A DNA stretch of 64,000 nucleotides from an uncultured archaeon. Its GTDB lineage: Archaea; Nanobdellota; Nanobdellia; Woesearchaeales; CAIVOO01. The translations under genes were made by a program, and so were the position numbers. The notes beneath the pieces are model-generated. The model was not told the origin of the DNA. It saw nothing but the letters and a program-made list of their open reading frames with translations, and searched no databases. Of the stretch, positions 37,054-46,251 are shown in pieces. Within the stretch, counting starts at the first letter, position 1. Every line of letters starts with the position of its first letter. The stretch covers positions 62,001-126,000 of the forward strand of contig CAIVED010000024.1 of NCBI GenBank assembly GCA_903904885.1, written 5' to 3'.

Positions 37054-38061
37054 TTAGCGCATCAAAAACAGCAAAACAACCAGCAGAATTCCATTAACAA
37101 GCTGCATCAGCCAGGCAGGAGCCAGCTTCTTCCTGGCAAAGGCATAGTATAGTAATATAGGCAGTTGGACAAGGGCCATAACTGCCAGGGAAACCGCCAG
37201 TATGGCGGCTATGCTGAGGTAGAACACCAGAAGCCCGGCGTATAGAACATAATATAGTACTTCATTTGCTTTCTCATATTTCTTGGTAAACCGAAGAATA
37301 AGCGTTGCTATTGCAGTGTAAGCCAGTATCAGCAAAAACAGGGTAAGCATGCTTTGGCCGTTCAGATAGACTGCAAAAACATCAAGAATTGCCACAACAA
37401 ACAAAACCTTCTCATTGTGGAAAAATGACTGCTCCAGCGCAATAGAGGCATTGGAAACCATATTGGCAAGAACAGGCGTGACTTTTATGCTGAGCATTAC
37501 AAGATAAAATGCTATCAAAAGGTAGAGGTGGTTTCTTTCAGGCGTTACCACAAATACAATTATGTCAATGACAAACATCATGAAAAGAGCATCCTCAAGC
37601 AGATTGCCGCCTTTCATTATGTCGCTGAACATCCATTTGAATATGCTTCTCTTGTTCCAGTGCTCCCTTGCAGAGCCGTAGCTGAAGCTCCTGTAAAGCA
37701 GGAACATGTTTGACAGCAATATTGCGACAATTCCTGCAGTAAACGGGCTTGTCCTGATATGGTCAATGAATGTCAATGTTACTGACTTGGCTACAAGGAA
37801 AAAGACAGCGATGAAGTGCCAGTAAACAAGAAACGGGTTGAAGCCGAAGCTCTGGAATTTTGCCAGCTCGCCAAGGATTGTCAATGGGGGGAAATGGTCC
37901 GGATTAGGGTTGAAGTTCACAATCGCAAAGAAGTTTAGAAGCTGAAGAACAAGAAAGATGTAATTGATGTTGCTTGCCAAAGAATAGAAAAGGAATTCAA
38001 ATGTAAGCTTCTGGAAATTGCTGCTGCCCCGCAATAGCTGATGCCTATGAGTTAGCTTCAT
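37054..38061 (-). CDS. Multi-pass membrane protein
   Basis: Many hydrophobic segments; no family recognised. Confidence 0.65.
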   Translation of the reverse strand: MKLTHRHQLLRGSSNFQKLTFEFLFYSLASNINYIFLVLQLLNFFAIVNFNPNPDHFPPLTILGELAKFQSFGFNPFLVYWHFIAVFFLVAKSVTLTFIDHIRTSPFTAGIVAILLSNMFLLYRSFSYGSAREHWNKRSIFKWMFSDIMKGGNLLEDALFMMFVIDIIVFVVTPERNHLYLLIAFYLVMLSIKVTPVLANMVSNASIALEQSFFHNEKVLFVVAILDVFAVYLNGQSMLTLFLLILAYTAIATLILRFTKKYEKANEVLYYVLYAGLLVFYLSIAAILAVSLAVMALVQLPILLYYAFARKKLAPAWLMQLVNGILLVVLLFLMR

Positions 38062-38741
38062 TTAACTTTCCTCTTCAAATCTTTGTATTTATAAACACAA
38101 TACTTCTCAATCAAGCAGGAACCGCACTTCGGATACGCTGTCGTGCAGATGTTCTGTCCATAAATAACAAGATAATCATTGTAGACAGGCCAGTATCTCT
38201 TTGGAAGGACTTTCCTCAGCTGTTTTTCTGTCTCGTCGGCATTCTTTGTTTTCACCAAACCCAATCTGTTGGAAATCACATGAACATGGACGTCAACCGC
38301 AAGCGCTTCCTTGCTCCTGTGGCCGTGCATCATGACGATGTTGGCGGTTTTCCTTCCGACGCCTTTCAGCGTCAGCAATTCTTCAAATGTATGCGGAACC
38401 TTTGAATGATATTTTTTTATCAGTGTTTTGGCTATGTCTCTTATTCTCAAGGCCTTGGTCTTGTAAAAATTGACCGGCCTGATTATTTTTTTAATTCTGT
38501 CAAGAGGCAAACATGCTAATTTCTTGGGCGTATCAGCTACTTTGAACAAATCCTTTGAAACCCTCTCAGTGGTAATATCCTGGGTTCTCAAGCTAAGAAT
38601 ACATGATATCAAAACCCGGAAAGGGTTGCTTCTCATCCCAATCTCAGTCAGAATAGGAGGCCTGTATTTCTCGTAGAATGTTTTTAGTTTCCTTATCACT
38701 GCCGGAATGTCTGAAGGGTTTGCCATGGCATTCTTTTTCAT
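38058..38741 (-). CDS. nth: Endonuclease III
   Basis: LKGVGRKTANIVMMHG, AVDVHVHVISNRLGLV, C-x6-C-x2-C-x5-C (CTTAYPKCGSCLIEKYC). Confidence 0.95.
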   Translation of the reverse strand: MKKNAMANPSDIPAVIRKLKTFYEKYRPPILTEIGMRSNPFRVLISCILSLRTQDITTERVSKDLFKVADTPKKLACLPLDRIKKIIRPVNFYKTKALRIRDIAKTLIKKYHSKVPHTFEELLTLKGVGRKTANIVMMHGHRSKEALAVDVHVHVISNRLGLVKTKNADETEKQLRKVLPKRYWPVYNDYLVIYGQNICTTAYPKCGSCLIEKYCVYKYKDLKRKVK

Positions 38742-38804
38742 AGGAAGTTTTTAAAGTTTGTTTTTTAGCAATATTTAAATACTCTAAATTATTAAAAACA
38801 GCAA

Positions 38805-39203
38805 ATGAACAAAATAGTAATATTTGCTGCTTTGATTCTGATCGTTTCCTTAGTTGGATGCGCACAGCAGCAGCCTGCCCAAAAAACTCTAAATGAGTCG
38901 CAGCAAACTCAAAAGCAGCCTGTTCAGCAGCAGGGCCAGGTGGCAGTAGGGATTGAAAAAACTGCTGAGGCAGTATCAATCAGAGGTTTTGCCTTCAACC
39001 CAGCAAACCTTGCAATCAATGCAGGCACAACTGTGAAATGGACAAATGAAGATTCTGCTCCGCATTCAATAAAATCAGAGAACTTTAAATCCGGCACATT
39101 AAGCAGCGGGGACAGCTATGAATTTCGGTTCGTAACTCCTGGGATTTATGATTACAACTGCGGAATCCACCCGTCAATGAAAGGGCAGATAATTGTGAAA
39201 TAA
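38805..39203 (+). CDS. Plastocyanin-like cupredoxin lipoprotein
   Basis: Lipobox LVGC; AGTTVKWTNEDSAPHSI ... GIYDYNCGIHPSMKGQIIV. Confidence 0.9.
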   Translation: MNKIVIFAALILIVSLVGCAQQQPAQKTLNESQQTQKQPVQQQGQVAVGIEKTAEAVSIRGFAFNPANLAINAGTTVKWTNEDSAPHSIKSENFKSGTLSSGDSYEFRFVTPGIYDYNCGIHPSMKGQIIVK

Positions 39204-39204
39204 A

Positions 39205-39417
39205 ATGCTAAACAACATAAGCTATTTCCTTATCTTCGGCAAGCCGCTGATGATGTACCTTGGGATAATTGTTCTCACACTATTCTCCACAACCGCCTAT
39301 TTCGGCTGGAGGGCATTGACCGGCAGGGGAACAGTCAAGAGGCATCTTATGATGGTGAAGATTTCATTTGCAGTTGCGGCGGTTCATGCTGTTCTGGGAA
39401 TACTGGCGTTTTTCTGA
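39205..39417 (+). CDS. Small membrane protein (70 aa)
   Basis: Two to three TM segments; adjacent to cupredoxin gene. Confidence 0.6.
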   Translation: MLNNISYFLIFGKPLMMYLGIIVLTLFSTTAYFGWRALTGRGTVKRHLMMVKISFAVAAVHAVLGILAFF

Positions 39418-39426
39418 TAAGAATGC

Positions 39427-39939
39427 CTATCCTTTTATTTTATAACCAATCATCTCCAATATGGCAGGTACAATTATTTTTTCTAGGTCAGATGGCATGA
39501 AAATGTATCTGTCCTTTCCTCCCCTGTTTAAACTGCGTAATCTTGGAAGAATAATCTTTGAATTGGGCGCACCTTCATAGTCGCCGTTTGTTGAGAGAAT
39601 TAAAAAAGGTATATCCCGGTTGGGGCCTTTAATTTCCCTTATTTTTTTCATGATAGCTAATCCAGTAAATCTATCATCTAGTTCAGGGTCTTTTGCCACA
39701 GCTTTTTTTCCTGCCATTGACGATGGCAATTTTATCCCGGTGATAAGCAAATCATATTCTTTATGGAATGCAGGTCCGTCCCAATCTGGGCCCACAAAAT
39801 CATCAGGATCATCGAAATCTTCTGCGTTTACCCCAGGATATTGCGCTATAGCATATTTTATATCAGGCCTGGTCCATACAACACCCTCAGGGTATGACTC
39901 TTCAATCATTATTGCGATGTTTTTCTCTGCTCTATCCAT
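39427..39939 (-). CDS. Receiver-domain-like hypothetical protein
   Basis: EYDLLITGIKLP ... GLAIMKKIREIKGPNRDIPFLILSTNGDY resembles REC fold. Confidence 0.4.
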   Translation of the reverse strand: MDRAEKNIAIMIEESYPEGVVWTRPDIKYAIAQYPGVNAEDFDDPDDFVGPDWDGPAFHKEYDLLITGIKLPSSMAGKKAVAKDPELDDRFTGLAIMKKIREIKGPNRDIPFLILSTNGDYEGAPNSKIILPRLRSLNRGGKDRYIFMPSDLEKIIVPAILEMIGYKIKG

Positions 39940-39983
39940 CCGAATAATAAAACAAGAAAAATATTTAAGCATTGCCTTAGTCC

Positions 39984-40415
39984 TTATTTAGTTACTAACC
40001 AATCCCCTTCCTTAATTCCTAGCCTGTCAGCCAGCCCGTCGTTTATCTCAAGAACGTACATTGCACTCTTGTCGGGGCTCATCGTAGGGCAGGTGTCATT
40101 CCTGCAGGGCTGGACATTGTGGGCAATAAAAACAACTCTCTTATTGCTGTCAATCCAGATCATATCAAGCGGGATTAGTGTGTTTTTCATCCAGAAAGGA
40201 TAAACTCCCTCGTTTTCAAAAACAAAAAGCATTCCCCTGTCCATGTCCATTTTTTCAACAAACATCAGACCCCGTTCCCGCTCTATGCCTGTATCTGCAA
40301 TATCAACATTAAAGCAGCTTCCAGCTAAACAGGCTTTTTCTATCATTTTGTTTGTATTAATTGCGCATCCGAATAATAAAAAGGAAGCAAGCAAAAGAAT
40401 AATCGCTCTTTTCAT
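39984..40415 (-). CDS. DUF192 family lipoprotein
   Basis: IADTGIERERGLMFVEKMDMDRGMLFVFENEGVYPFWMKNTLIPLDMIWID. Confidence 0.9.
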   Translation of the reverse strand: MKRAIILLLASFLLFGCAINTNKMIEKACLAGSCFNVDIADTGIERERGLMFVEKMDMDRGMLFVFENEGVYPFWMKNTLIPLDMIWIDSNKRVVFIAHNVQPCRNDTCPTMSPDKSAMYVLEINDGLADRLGIKEGDWLVTK

Positions 40416-41053
40416 TTTTTCAGTATAATTATATTCCCCCTCCCTTTCTTTATCTTCTCAACAATCCCTTTGTGCTCCAGTTCGGCAATCATTAAGCTTA
40501 TCTTTGCCTCTGAAAGGGGAATCTCTTTTCTTATCTCTTTCTGCGTTGCCCTTCCGCCCTGCTTTTTTATTATCCTAACCAAATTGTCAATGTCTTCATC
40601 CAGCCCCTGGGCCGGCTTTTTCCCTCTTTTTATTATTATGTAGAAAGCAAAGAACAGGATTAGCAGGATTCCAACTATAACAAAGAGGTAATTAAACGAG
40701 GTTTTTTCTTCAGCAACGCTTCCGCCAATATCCTCCTCAATGGGAGGCATCTCATCCAAATCAGGGAACATTATCAGGTCTATTATGTAGTTCCCTTCTT
40801 TTTCAACAGTCAGGTTTTCAGCTGCCTGCAACTCACCAAGTTTTGCGCTTATAACATAACTCCCCACAGGCACTTCAAACGAATAGCTCCCGTCTTTGGC
40901 AACAAATGTCTGCTTTGGAACGGTGTTGATTTCAACGATGGCATTTTTTGCTGTATTCAGCGATTCATCGTACACGATTCCGGATATTGCTGCAGCATGG
41001 CAAATGGATGAAAAGAGGATTATCATTAGCCCCAACAAAAGCATTTTTTTCAT
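40412..41053 (-). CDS. Membrane protein with carboxypeptidase-regulatory-like domain and C-terminal winged helix
   Basis: ISGIVYDESLNTAKNAIVEIN...; TM; IIKKQGGRATQKEIRKEIPLSEAKISLMIAELEHKGIVEKIKKGRGNIIIL. Confidence 0.75.
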   Translation of the reverse strand: MKKMLLLGLMIILFSSICHAAAISGIVYDESLNTAKNAIVEINTVPKQTFVAKDGSYSFEVPVGSYVISAKLGELQAAENLTVEKEGNYIIDLIMFPDLDEMPPIEEDIGGSVAEEKTSFNYLFVIVGILLILFFAFYIIIKRGKKPAQGLDEDIDNLVRIIKKQGGRATQKEIRKEIPLSEAKISLMIAELEHKGIVEKIKKGRGNIIILKK

Positions 41054-41249
41054 TGGCCTGTTTTAACCCCTTTTAATTTAAAAATCTTGTGGATTTGGCC
41101 TTCTTTAAGCCGGATAAAGCAGAATAAAGCTTTGTAAAGCTTTATGCCTGTGTTTTGAAACTTCAAAAAGCCTAATCCGAAAGTTTCTTTATAAGCAAGC
41201 AAAACAATTATAAATCATGAACACTGAAAATGTTCGGAGGTAATTTACA

Positions 41250-42167
41250 ATGAAAAGGATTATTGCATTGTTGGCGATGTTGCTTCTTGTCGCTGCAGTT
41301 GTGCCCATGGCGCTTGCAGACAATGATACAGGCAACGCAACAGGAACAGCACGGCTTGGCCTGGTTAAAGAAAAAATCCAGCTTGCCGTTGAAAGATACC
41401 AGGACGCACTGGGCAAATACAAAAATGCGATAGATAAATATGAAAGCGCAAAGAAGGATTTCCTGGCAGCAGAGGGAAAGGCAAACAATTTCGGGAGCGC
41501 TAACCTGACTCCTGAGCTGATGAACAAGACAAAGGATTTCCTTTACAATTCAATAGACAAGGGCGTAAGCAACCTTGAAACGGTCAAGGCATGGATTGAG
41601 AAAGTTAACATAAGCCAGGACCAGAAGGACACGCTTACCCTGGAGCTTGACCAGCACATAGCAAACCTTAACAGCCTGAAAAGGGATGTAGATGATATTG
41701 TAATAAAGATCCAGGCAGTTGACGCGGCAAGAAAGATAAGGAGCGAATGGCAGTATGCAAAGAAAACCATAAAGAAGTCTGTCGGCCTTGCAATAAGCGC
41801 GAGGACCGCTCTTGTGACAAACCAGCTTTCCACATTGTCAAACAGGCTGCAAAGCAGGGTGGATGCACTAAAGGCAGACAACAAGGATATTTCAAAAATC
41901 CAGCCTCTAATAGACAAATTCGATGAGAAGCTAAGCCTCGCAACGCAGGATTATAATGCGGCAAATGCGAAATTCCAGGCAATATCTGACAGCCAGGATG
42001 AGAACAAGGTCATGCAGCAGGGAATGGAGCTGTTGAGGAGTGCCCACCAGGACCTTAAGGATGCCCAGGGAATTCTCGTGCAGATTGTCAAGGAATTCCG
42101 GGCGCTGAACACTCCGATTGACACGGAACTTAACAGGACATCGACAGCAATAGGTGAAGATTCATGA
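41250..42167 (+). CDS. Secreted coiled-coil hypothetical protein
   Basis: Signal peptide MKRIIALLAMLLLVAAVVPMALA; long helical regions. Confidence 0.65.
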   Translation: MKRIIALLAMLLLVAAVVPMALADNDTGNATGTARLGLVKEKIQLAVERYQDALGKYKNAIDKYESAKKDFLAAEGKANNFGSANLTPELMNKTKDFLYNSIDKGVSNLETVKAWIEKVNISQDQKDTLTLELDQHIANLNSLKRDVDDIVIKIQAVDAARKIRSEWQYAKKTIKKSVGLAISARTALVTNQLSTLSNRLQSRVDALKADNKDISKIQPLIDKFDEKLSLATQDYNAANAKFQAISDSQDENKVMQQGMELLRSAHQDLKDAQGILVQIVKEFRALNTPIDTELNRTSTAIGEDS

Positions 42168-42475
42168 GAAAGGAAATTGTTTTTTTGGTTTCAATGGTTT
42201 TGCTTGCGGTTTTGGTAGCCGGATGCGGAGCTGTTGAAAAAAGGACAACGAAAACAATAGGTCCGGTTGCACCTGCCCAGCCAGCGGCATCTGTGCCGTC
42301 GGCTCCGGCTGCAGCACCGGCTGCGCCTTCAGCAGCAGCACCTGTTGTGTCAGCTTCAGACCAGACCTTGTCAACCATAGGAAACCAGATAGACTCGCTT
42401 GACAGCCTGGGCTCGGATGTGGACACAAACAGCCTCGACTCGCTTGACAGTGATTTGAACCTGGTTGCTTCCTGA
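42164..42475 (+). CDS. Lipoprotein
   Basis: MRKEIVFLVSMVLLAVLVAGC lipobox; Ala/Pro-rich linker; overlaps previous stop. Confidence 0.65.
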   Translation: MRKEIVFLVSMVLLAVLVAGCGAVEKRTTKTIGPVAPAQPAASVPSAPAAAPAAPSAAAPVVSASDQTLSTIGNQIDSLDSLGSDVDTNSLDSLDSDLNLVAS

Positions 42476-42500
42476 TTCGCAGGAAGCGTATTTTATTTTT

Positions 42501-43019
42501 TTAATTTCCCCTTATGGCCCTTGGGATAACAATCTCCTGATGTTTCAATCCAAAAAACTTCGTTACAATCCGGGCGTCAGTCGTTGAGAAATGACTGATG
42601 GCAGATTCCAAATCACTTACCTCGAACTTCAGCCCATAGTTTGGCTGGTGAAATATGATTTCATCTTTGCAATAGCCGCTTCCGAGGTATATTGCTGTGT
42701 GGCAAAGCGGCCCTTCTTCATGGTATAATGCAACAATCCCGTCATTTGTTTTTTCCTCAATGCAAAACTGTGATATAAACTTTCTCATGTACTCCGGGGG
42801 CACGTAGGCGGGCCTTTCCAGTTTTGTCAAGCCAAGGGCAAAAAGCGTTGTTCCGTGGCAATTGCTCATCCTGTTTGCATATGCGTATGACTTGCCAGCA
42901 AACTTTCGCATCCCCAGTCCGCTGTGTTCTAAGAGATAGACTATATTGTCTCTTCGTGAGGACATTTCTATTAGCCTTTTTGCTTCGCTTTCAATCCTGC
43001 CTTGCAAAGTTATTTTCAT
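42501..43019 (-). CDS. Papain-fold/NlpC-P60-like hypothetical protein
   Basis: Cys in SNCHGTTLFALGL and His in GPLCHTAIYLGSGYCKDEIIFHQ. Confidence 0.4.
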   Translation of the reverse strand: MKITLQGRIESEAKRLIEMSSRRDNIVYLLEHSGLGMRKFAGKSYAYANRMSNCHGTTLFALGLTKLERPAYVPPEYMRKFISQFCIEEKTNDGIVALYHEEGPLCHTAIYLGSGYCKDEIIFHQPNYGLKFEVSDLESAISHFSTTDARIVTKFFGLKHQEIVIPRAIRGN

Positions 43020-43042
43020 GGGCAGGCAAAGGATAGAAAAAA

Positions 43043-43855
43043 TTATAAAACTTGCCTGTTTCGCCTGTAATGATATAAGAACTCCTGGGCATATCCCGCA
43101 TTTTTTCCCCATTTTTTCTGCGCAAACTCCCTGATTTTCTTCTCGCTGGTTTTTTTGCCGTTGAAATAAAGCTCTTCCATCACTCTCTTCACCCAGACGT
43201 CAACTGGAAAAGCCTCTCCGAATCCCAAAGAGAACAATAGGACGCAGTCAGCAACCTTCTCGCCGACGCCTTTCAGCTTCATCAGCTCTTTTTTTGCCGC
43301 TTCATAGCTTAATTTTCTCAGGGAACTGAGCCATTTTTCATCGGCTTTCTTTGCTGTCTCATAGACAAAGGGCGAACGGAAGCCGCAGCCGCAGTTTCGG
43401 ATTGTGCAAAGATTTTTAATCTCGCTTTTTTCAGGGAAACTGTACGAAACATAATCCCCAGATTTTATTTTTCTCCCGAAGCATCTTGAAATCTCATCTA
43501 TGTTTCTTTTTATTTTCGGGATATTTGATGCAGAGGAGAGTATGAATGAAATCAGGCACTCCCACGAATTTTGCCTGCAGATTCTCAGCCCGGGATATTT
43601 TTTGATTGCAGAAGCGACGAATTTGTCCTTTTTCAATTCTGAAATTATTTTTTCATAATTCTCATCAAGCGCAAAATAGTTTTTTATGAATTTCTCAGAT
43701 GCGCCGTTAAAAAGCAAGTCATCACCTTCCTGCCTCAGTTTTATTATTTTGCCCCCGGCAATTAAATAGTAAAATCCTGCTTTTTTCTCCTGCCTGAAAA
43801 GCTGCCCGCACTCCAGCGTGTGCTTCAGGTCAAAGTTCCTTGTTTTTATTTTCAT
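43043..43855 (-). CDS. OGG1-like 8-oxoguanine DNA glycosylase/lyase
   Basis: DLKHTLECGQLFRQ..., SASNIPKIKRNIDEISRCFG, LKGVGEKVADCVLLFSLGFGEAFPVDVWVKRVM. Confidence 0.9.
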   Translation of the reverse strand: MKIKTRNFDLKHTLECGQLFRQEKKAGFYYLIAGGKIIKLRQEGDDLLFNGASEKFIKNYFALDENYEKIISELKKDKFVASAIKKYPGLRICRQNSWECLISFILSSASNIPKIKRNIDEISRCFGRKIKSGDYVSYSFPEKSEIKNLCTIRNCGCGFRSPFVYETAKKADEKWLSSLRKLSYEAAKKELMKLKGVGEKVADCVLLFSLGFGEAFPVDVWVKRVMEELYFNGKKTSEKKIREFAQKKWGKNAGYAQEFLYHYRRNRQVL

Positions 43856-44016
43856 TTTACAAGCTTTATGATTCCCAGAGAAACAACCGCAACCAGGACT
43901 ATTATTGCCCAGAAAACAATGTGCGAGTACAAACCCAGTCCGATAAAAAGAAGGTTCAGGAAGAGTGTGGCAATTGCCACAACCGCAACTCCTTTTTTTA
44001 AAAACACCTTGTTCAT
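43852..44016 (-). CDS. Small two-TM protein (54 aa), ATGA overlap with OGG1 gene
   Basis: MNKVFLKKGVAVVAIATLFLNLLFIGLGLYSHIVFWAIIVLVAVVSLGIIKLVK. Confidence 0.6.
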   Translation of the reverse strand: MNKVFLKKGVAVVAIATLFLNLLFIGLGLYSHIVFWAIIVLVAVVSLGIIKLVK

Positions 44017-44059
44017 GGGGGACTGGTGGCAGTAATGTTTATATTGCTTTCGCAGAAGT

Positions 44060-44356
44060 TTAGCTAAGTCCTATCTTCTCATGTATGAGCTTTTCCAGCT
44101 TTTTCTGCTTTTTGGTAAGGTCAAAGTACATGAAAACAGAATAAATGAGGTCTGCCACTATCAGTAGTATTGTCAGGGCAAAAAAGCAGACTTTAACAAG
44201 CTTGCTTGCTGAGAAATAGGTGACAAGAAACAAAAGTGCGATAAGCGGGATGAAGAAAGCCGTCTCAAACTGGAACATGGTCCTCTTTGATTCAATGGCA
44301 ATCCTTCTCTTTTCTATGGCCGCAATCAGCCCCTCAATCTCTTCTTTTTTGACCAT
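44060..44356 (-). CDS. Small membrane protein
   Basis: Two TM segments, coiled-coil ends. Confidence 0.6.
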   Translation of the reverse strand: MVKKEEIEGLIAAIEKRRIAIESKRTMFQFETAFFIPLIALLFLVTYFSASKLVKVCFFALTILLIVADLIYSVFMYFDLTKKQKKLEKLIHEKIGLS

Positions 44357-44502
44357 TTTGAAGCCTTAGTCTTTTTCTATTTATAAACTATGCAGGAAAG
44401 GTTATAAATTTTGGCATATCATATCGCCTCTGTGGTGGAGAGTGTAACGGATCCAGAGCATTCAGCATAATCTTTATAAATTACCTTTTACTGCCATAGC
44501 CC

Positions 44503-44892
44503 ATGATAATAGTCACTGTCAAGCCCGTCAAGGCAGAGCTCATAGATTTCTCAGTTAAGGATGAATCTGCAGAGATGAACATCTGGTTTTCCGACGGCAA
44601 TCATGAGCACAAGCTGGCTTTAAACAGGAGAGTGGGCAATTCAGAAGAGCTGGCAGAGCAGATGATTATGGAAATGCGGAAGCTGGTGAAAAGCAGCCAC
44701 AAGCCCGACAGCGAAGACTACGGCGAGATTCTTGTGGTAAACTTCGAAAACGAGGACGATTCTGTGAAAAAGATGCAGCGGTTCTTTGAACGGGTCAAGG
44801 ACAAGATAAAAGAGGTAAAGCAGATGAGATCTGCCATGGGCTACCTCGACACTGTTAACCGGGCAAAGAAGTTTGAGTTTGAGCTTCAATAG
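44503..44892 (+). CDS. Hypothetical protein
   Basis: 129 aa ORF with TATA-like ctttataaatta upstream. Confidence 0.6.
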   Translation: MIIVTVKPVKAELIDFSVKDESAEMNIWFSDGNHEHKLALNRRVGNSEELAEQMIMEMRKLVKSSHKPDSEDYGEILVVNFENEDDSVKKMQRFFERVKDKIKEVKQMRSAMGYLDTVNRAKKFEFELQ

Positions 44893-44960
44893 GCATTTTG
44901 AATCTTTTGCAATAAAATCTTTTTTTCTGGGCGAGTCTTAAAATCGCTTGTTTGTTCTGA

Positions 44961-45152
44961 TATTCTGCGTTATTGCCAGAATCGCTTTTAAACTGCTTTC
45001 AGCAGTTAATAGCTATTTCTTGCGCATGGCAATCCGCAAGAAAATGGCAAAGCCATTTTCTGCGCGCAGAAAACCCGCAGGTTTTCTTGCGTGGCAGAAG
45101 AAGCCAAATAACTTAATGATTAATGCAAGAAGTAGATACGCGGGATTTTGTT
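44961..45152 (+). repeat. Structured intergenic repeat family, copy 2, with nested paired-hairpin element
   Basis: GCGTTATTGCCAG, AACTGCT-ttc-AGCAGTT, TTCTTGC(GC)ATGGCAATC, AATGCAAGAA, CGGGATTTTGTT. Confidence 0.75.
45035..45091. repeat. 57-bp paired-hairpin palindromic element, copy B
   Basis: CGCA-[AGAAAATGGC aaa GCCATTTTCT]-GCGCGC-[AGAAAACC cgca GGTTTTCT]-TGCG. Confidence 0.85.
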
Positions 45153-45220
45153 AATAAATTATTCTAAAGCAACAAACATTAGGTAAGAACCAGCAAACGT
45201 TATTTATTAATCGGAAAAAC

Positions 45221-45382
45221 TTACACCAGCATGTCATCAACATTCTTAAGAAGCTCGTCGGCTGACCTTACTGTAGAAACGCTGTTTGGGGCGTTGCACC
45301 AGGGACAGACCTTTGGAGGGTCTTTTTTGTTCTTGTCCTTGTTCTCAAACCGGTATTTGCATTTCTTGCACTGGAAAACCAT
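45221..45382 (-). CDS. Zinc-ribbon small protein (53 aa)
   Basis: MVFQCKKCKYRFENKDKNKKDPPKVCPWCNAPNSVSTVRSADELLKNVDDMLV; two CxxC. Confidence 0.75.
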   Translation of the reverse strand: MVFQCKKCKYRFENKDKNKKDPPKVCPWCNAPNSVSTVRSADELLKNVDDMLV

Positions 45383-45453
45383 CTAAATCACCTTTAAATA
45401 GTAATAATATTCTAATATTTAAATGTTGCGGTTTGAAGCAGCCTGTGCCGGGA

Positions 45454-45705
45454 TTATTGGAAAATCCCCGACAGATTGCTAACATTCAAGGCATTCTGCC
45501 CGGCGTAGGCTGCCAAACTCTGTCCCAGAAGCCAGATAAGCAGCGGGTCAGCGACAATAAAAACAAATGCGCCGATGAGGTAGTTCCTGCTTGTTTTGAA
45601 GTCGGTTTTCTTAAGGTTGTAGAAAAACAAAGCCAGCATTATAATCCCTGTCGCTATGCTGATTACGTTTGCTGCCAGAATTATTGAAGTTGATCCCAGC
45701 TCCAT
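45454..45705 (-). CDS. Small membrane protein
   Basis: 83 aa with TM segments. Confidence 0.6.
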   Translation of the reverse strand: MELGSTSIILAANVISIATGIIMLALFFYNLKKTDFKTSRNYLIGAFVFIVADPLLIWLLGQSLAAYAGQNALNVSNLSGIFQ

Positions 45706-45777
45706 GCAAACTGTTGTTTGATTAAGACTATAAAAAACTTTACTTAGTTATTTATATACCCGCAAAATCTCAAGCAT

Positions 45778-46251
45778 ATGAGAGTCTTCAATTACCAGAA
45801 CCTGACATTATGCCAGTCTGCCAGATTTGACGGGCTGTTTGAGGGCAGGGAGATGAAGGAAAGAGCATACGGGCATGCCCATGATTTTATTAGAAGCAAA
45901 ACATTCAGGGAGGTATTGTCAGCTCACCACAAGGAGACAGGACTTTGCGGATACCTTCTTTTGTTCGCCCACGGGGAGGTGAACGGCAATGGAAACTGGT
46001 TTTTCCATGACGGGGAAAGAAGGCTGTTAATGCAAAATTGGATTGACAGAAATGACGGCAATTGCCTTGCGATGCTCCTTAGCTGCTGCAACTCAAGGGA
46101 TTATGAGGTTTCATCTAAAAAATCAATAATCATACATCCCGCTTGCGATATAGAACTTATGAGACCATCAAATCTAAGAATATTTGTTCCAGGCGAGGGC
46201 TATCTTGACAAATACCGCCAAAGAAGAGAATATATAGAATCGCACTGCTAA
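45778..46251 (+). CDS. Hypothetical protein with caspase-like HG...C pattern
   Basis: LLLFAHGEVNGNGNWFF ... CLAMLLSCCNS. Confidence 0.4.
   Translation: MRVFNYQNLTLCQSARFDGLFEGREMKERAYGHAHDFIRSKTFREVLSAHHKETGLCGYLLLFAHGEVNGNGNWFFHDGERRLLMQNWIDRNDGNCLAMLLSCCNSRDYEVSSKKSIIIHPACDIELMRPSNLRIFVPGEGYLDKYRQRREYIESHC

Noticed and set aside
44400-44500. Possible ncRNA (ttataaattttggcatatcatatcgcctctgtggtggagagtgtaacggatcc)
   Set aside because: TATA-like start but no convincing cloverleaf or k-turn; unsupported without expression data.
44948-45154. 68-aa ORF spanning the structured repeat copy 2
   Set aside because: Frame is not conserved among the three repeat copies and it includes the palindromic insert; treated as repeat, though a small peptide cannot be excluded.
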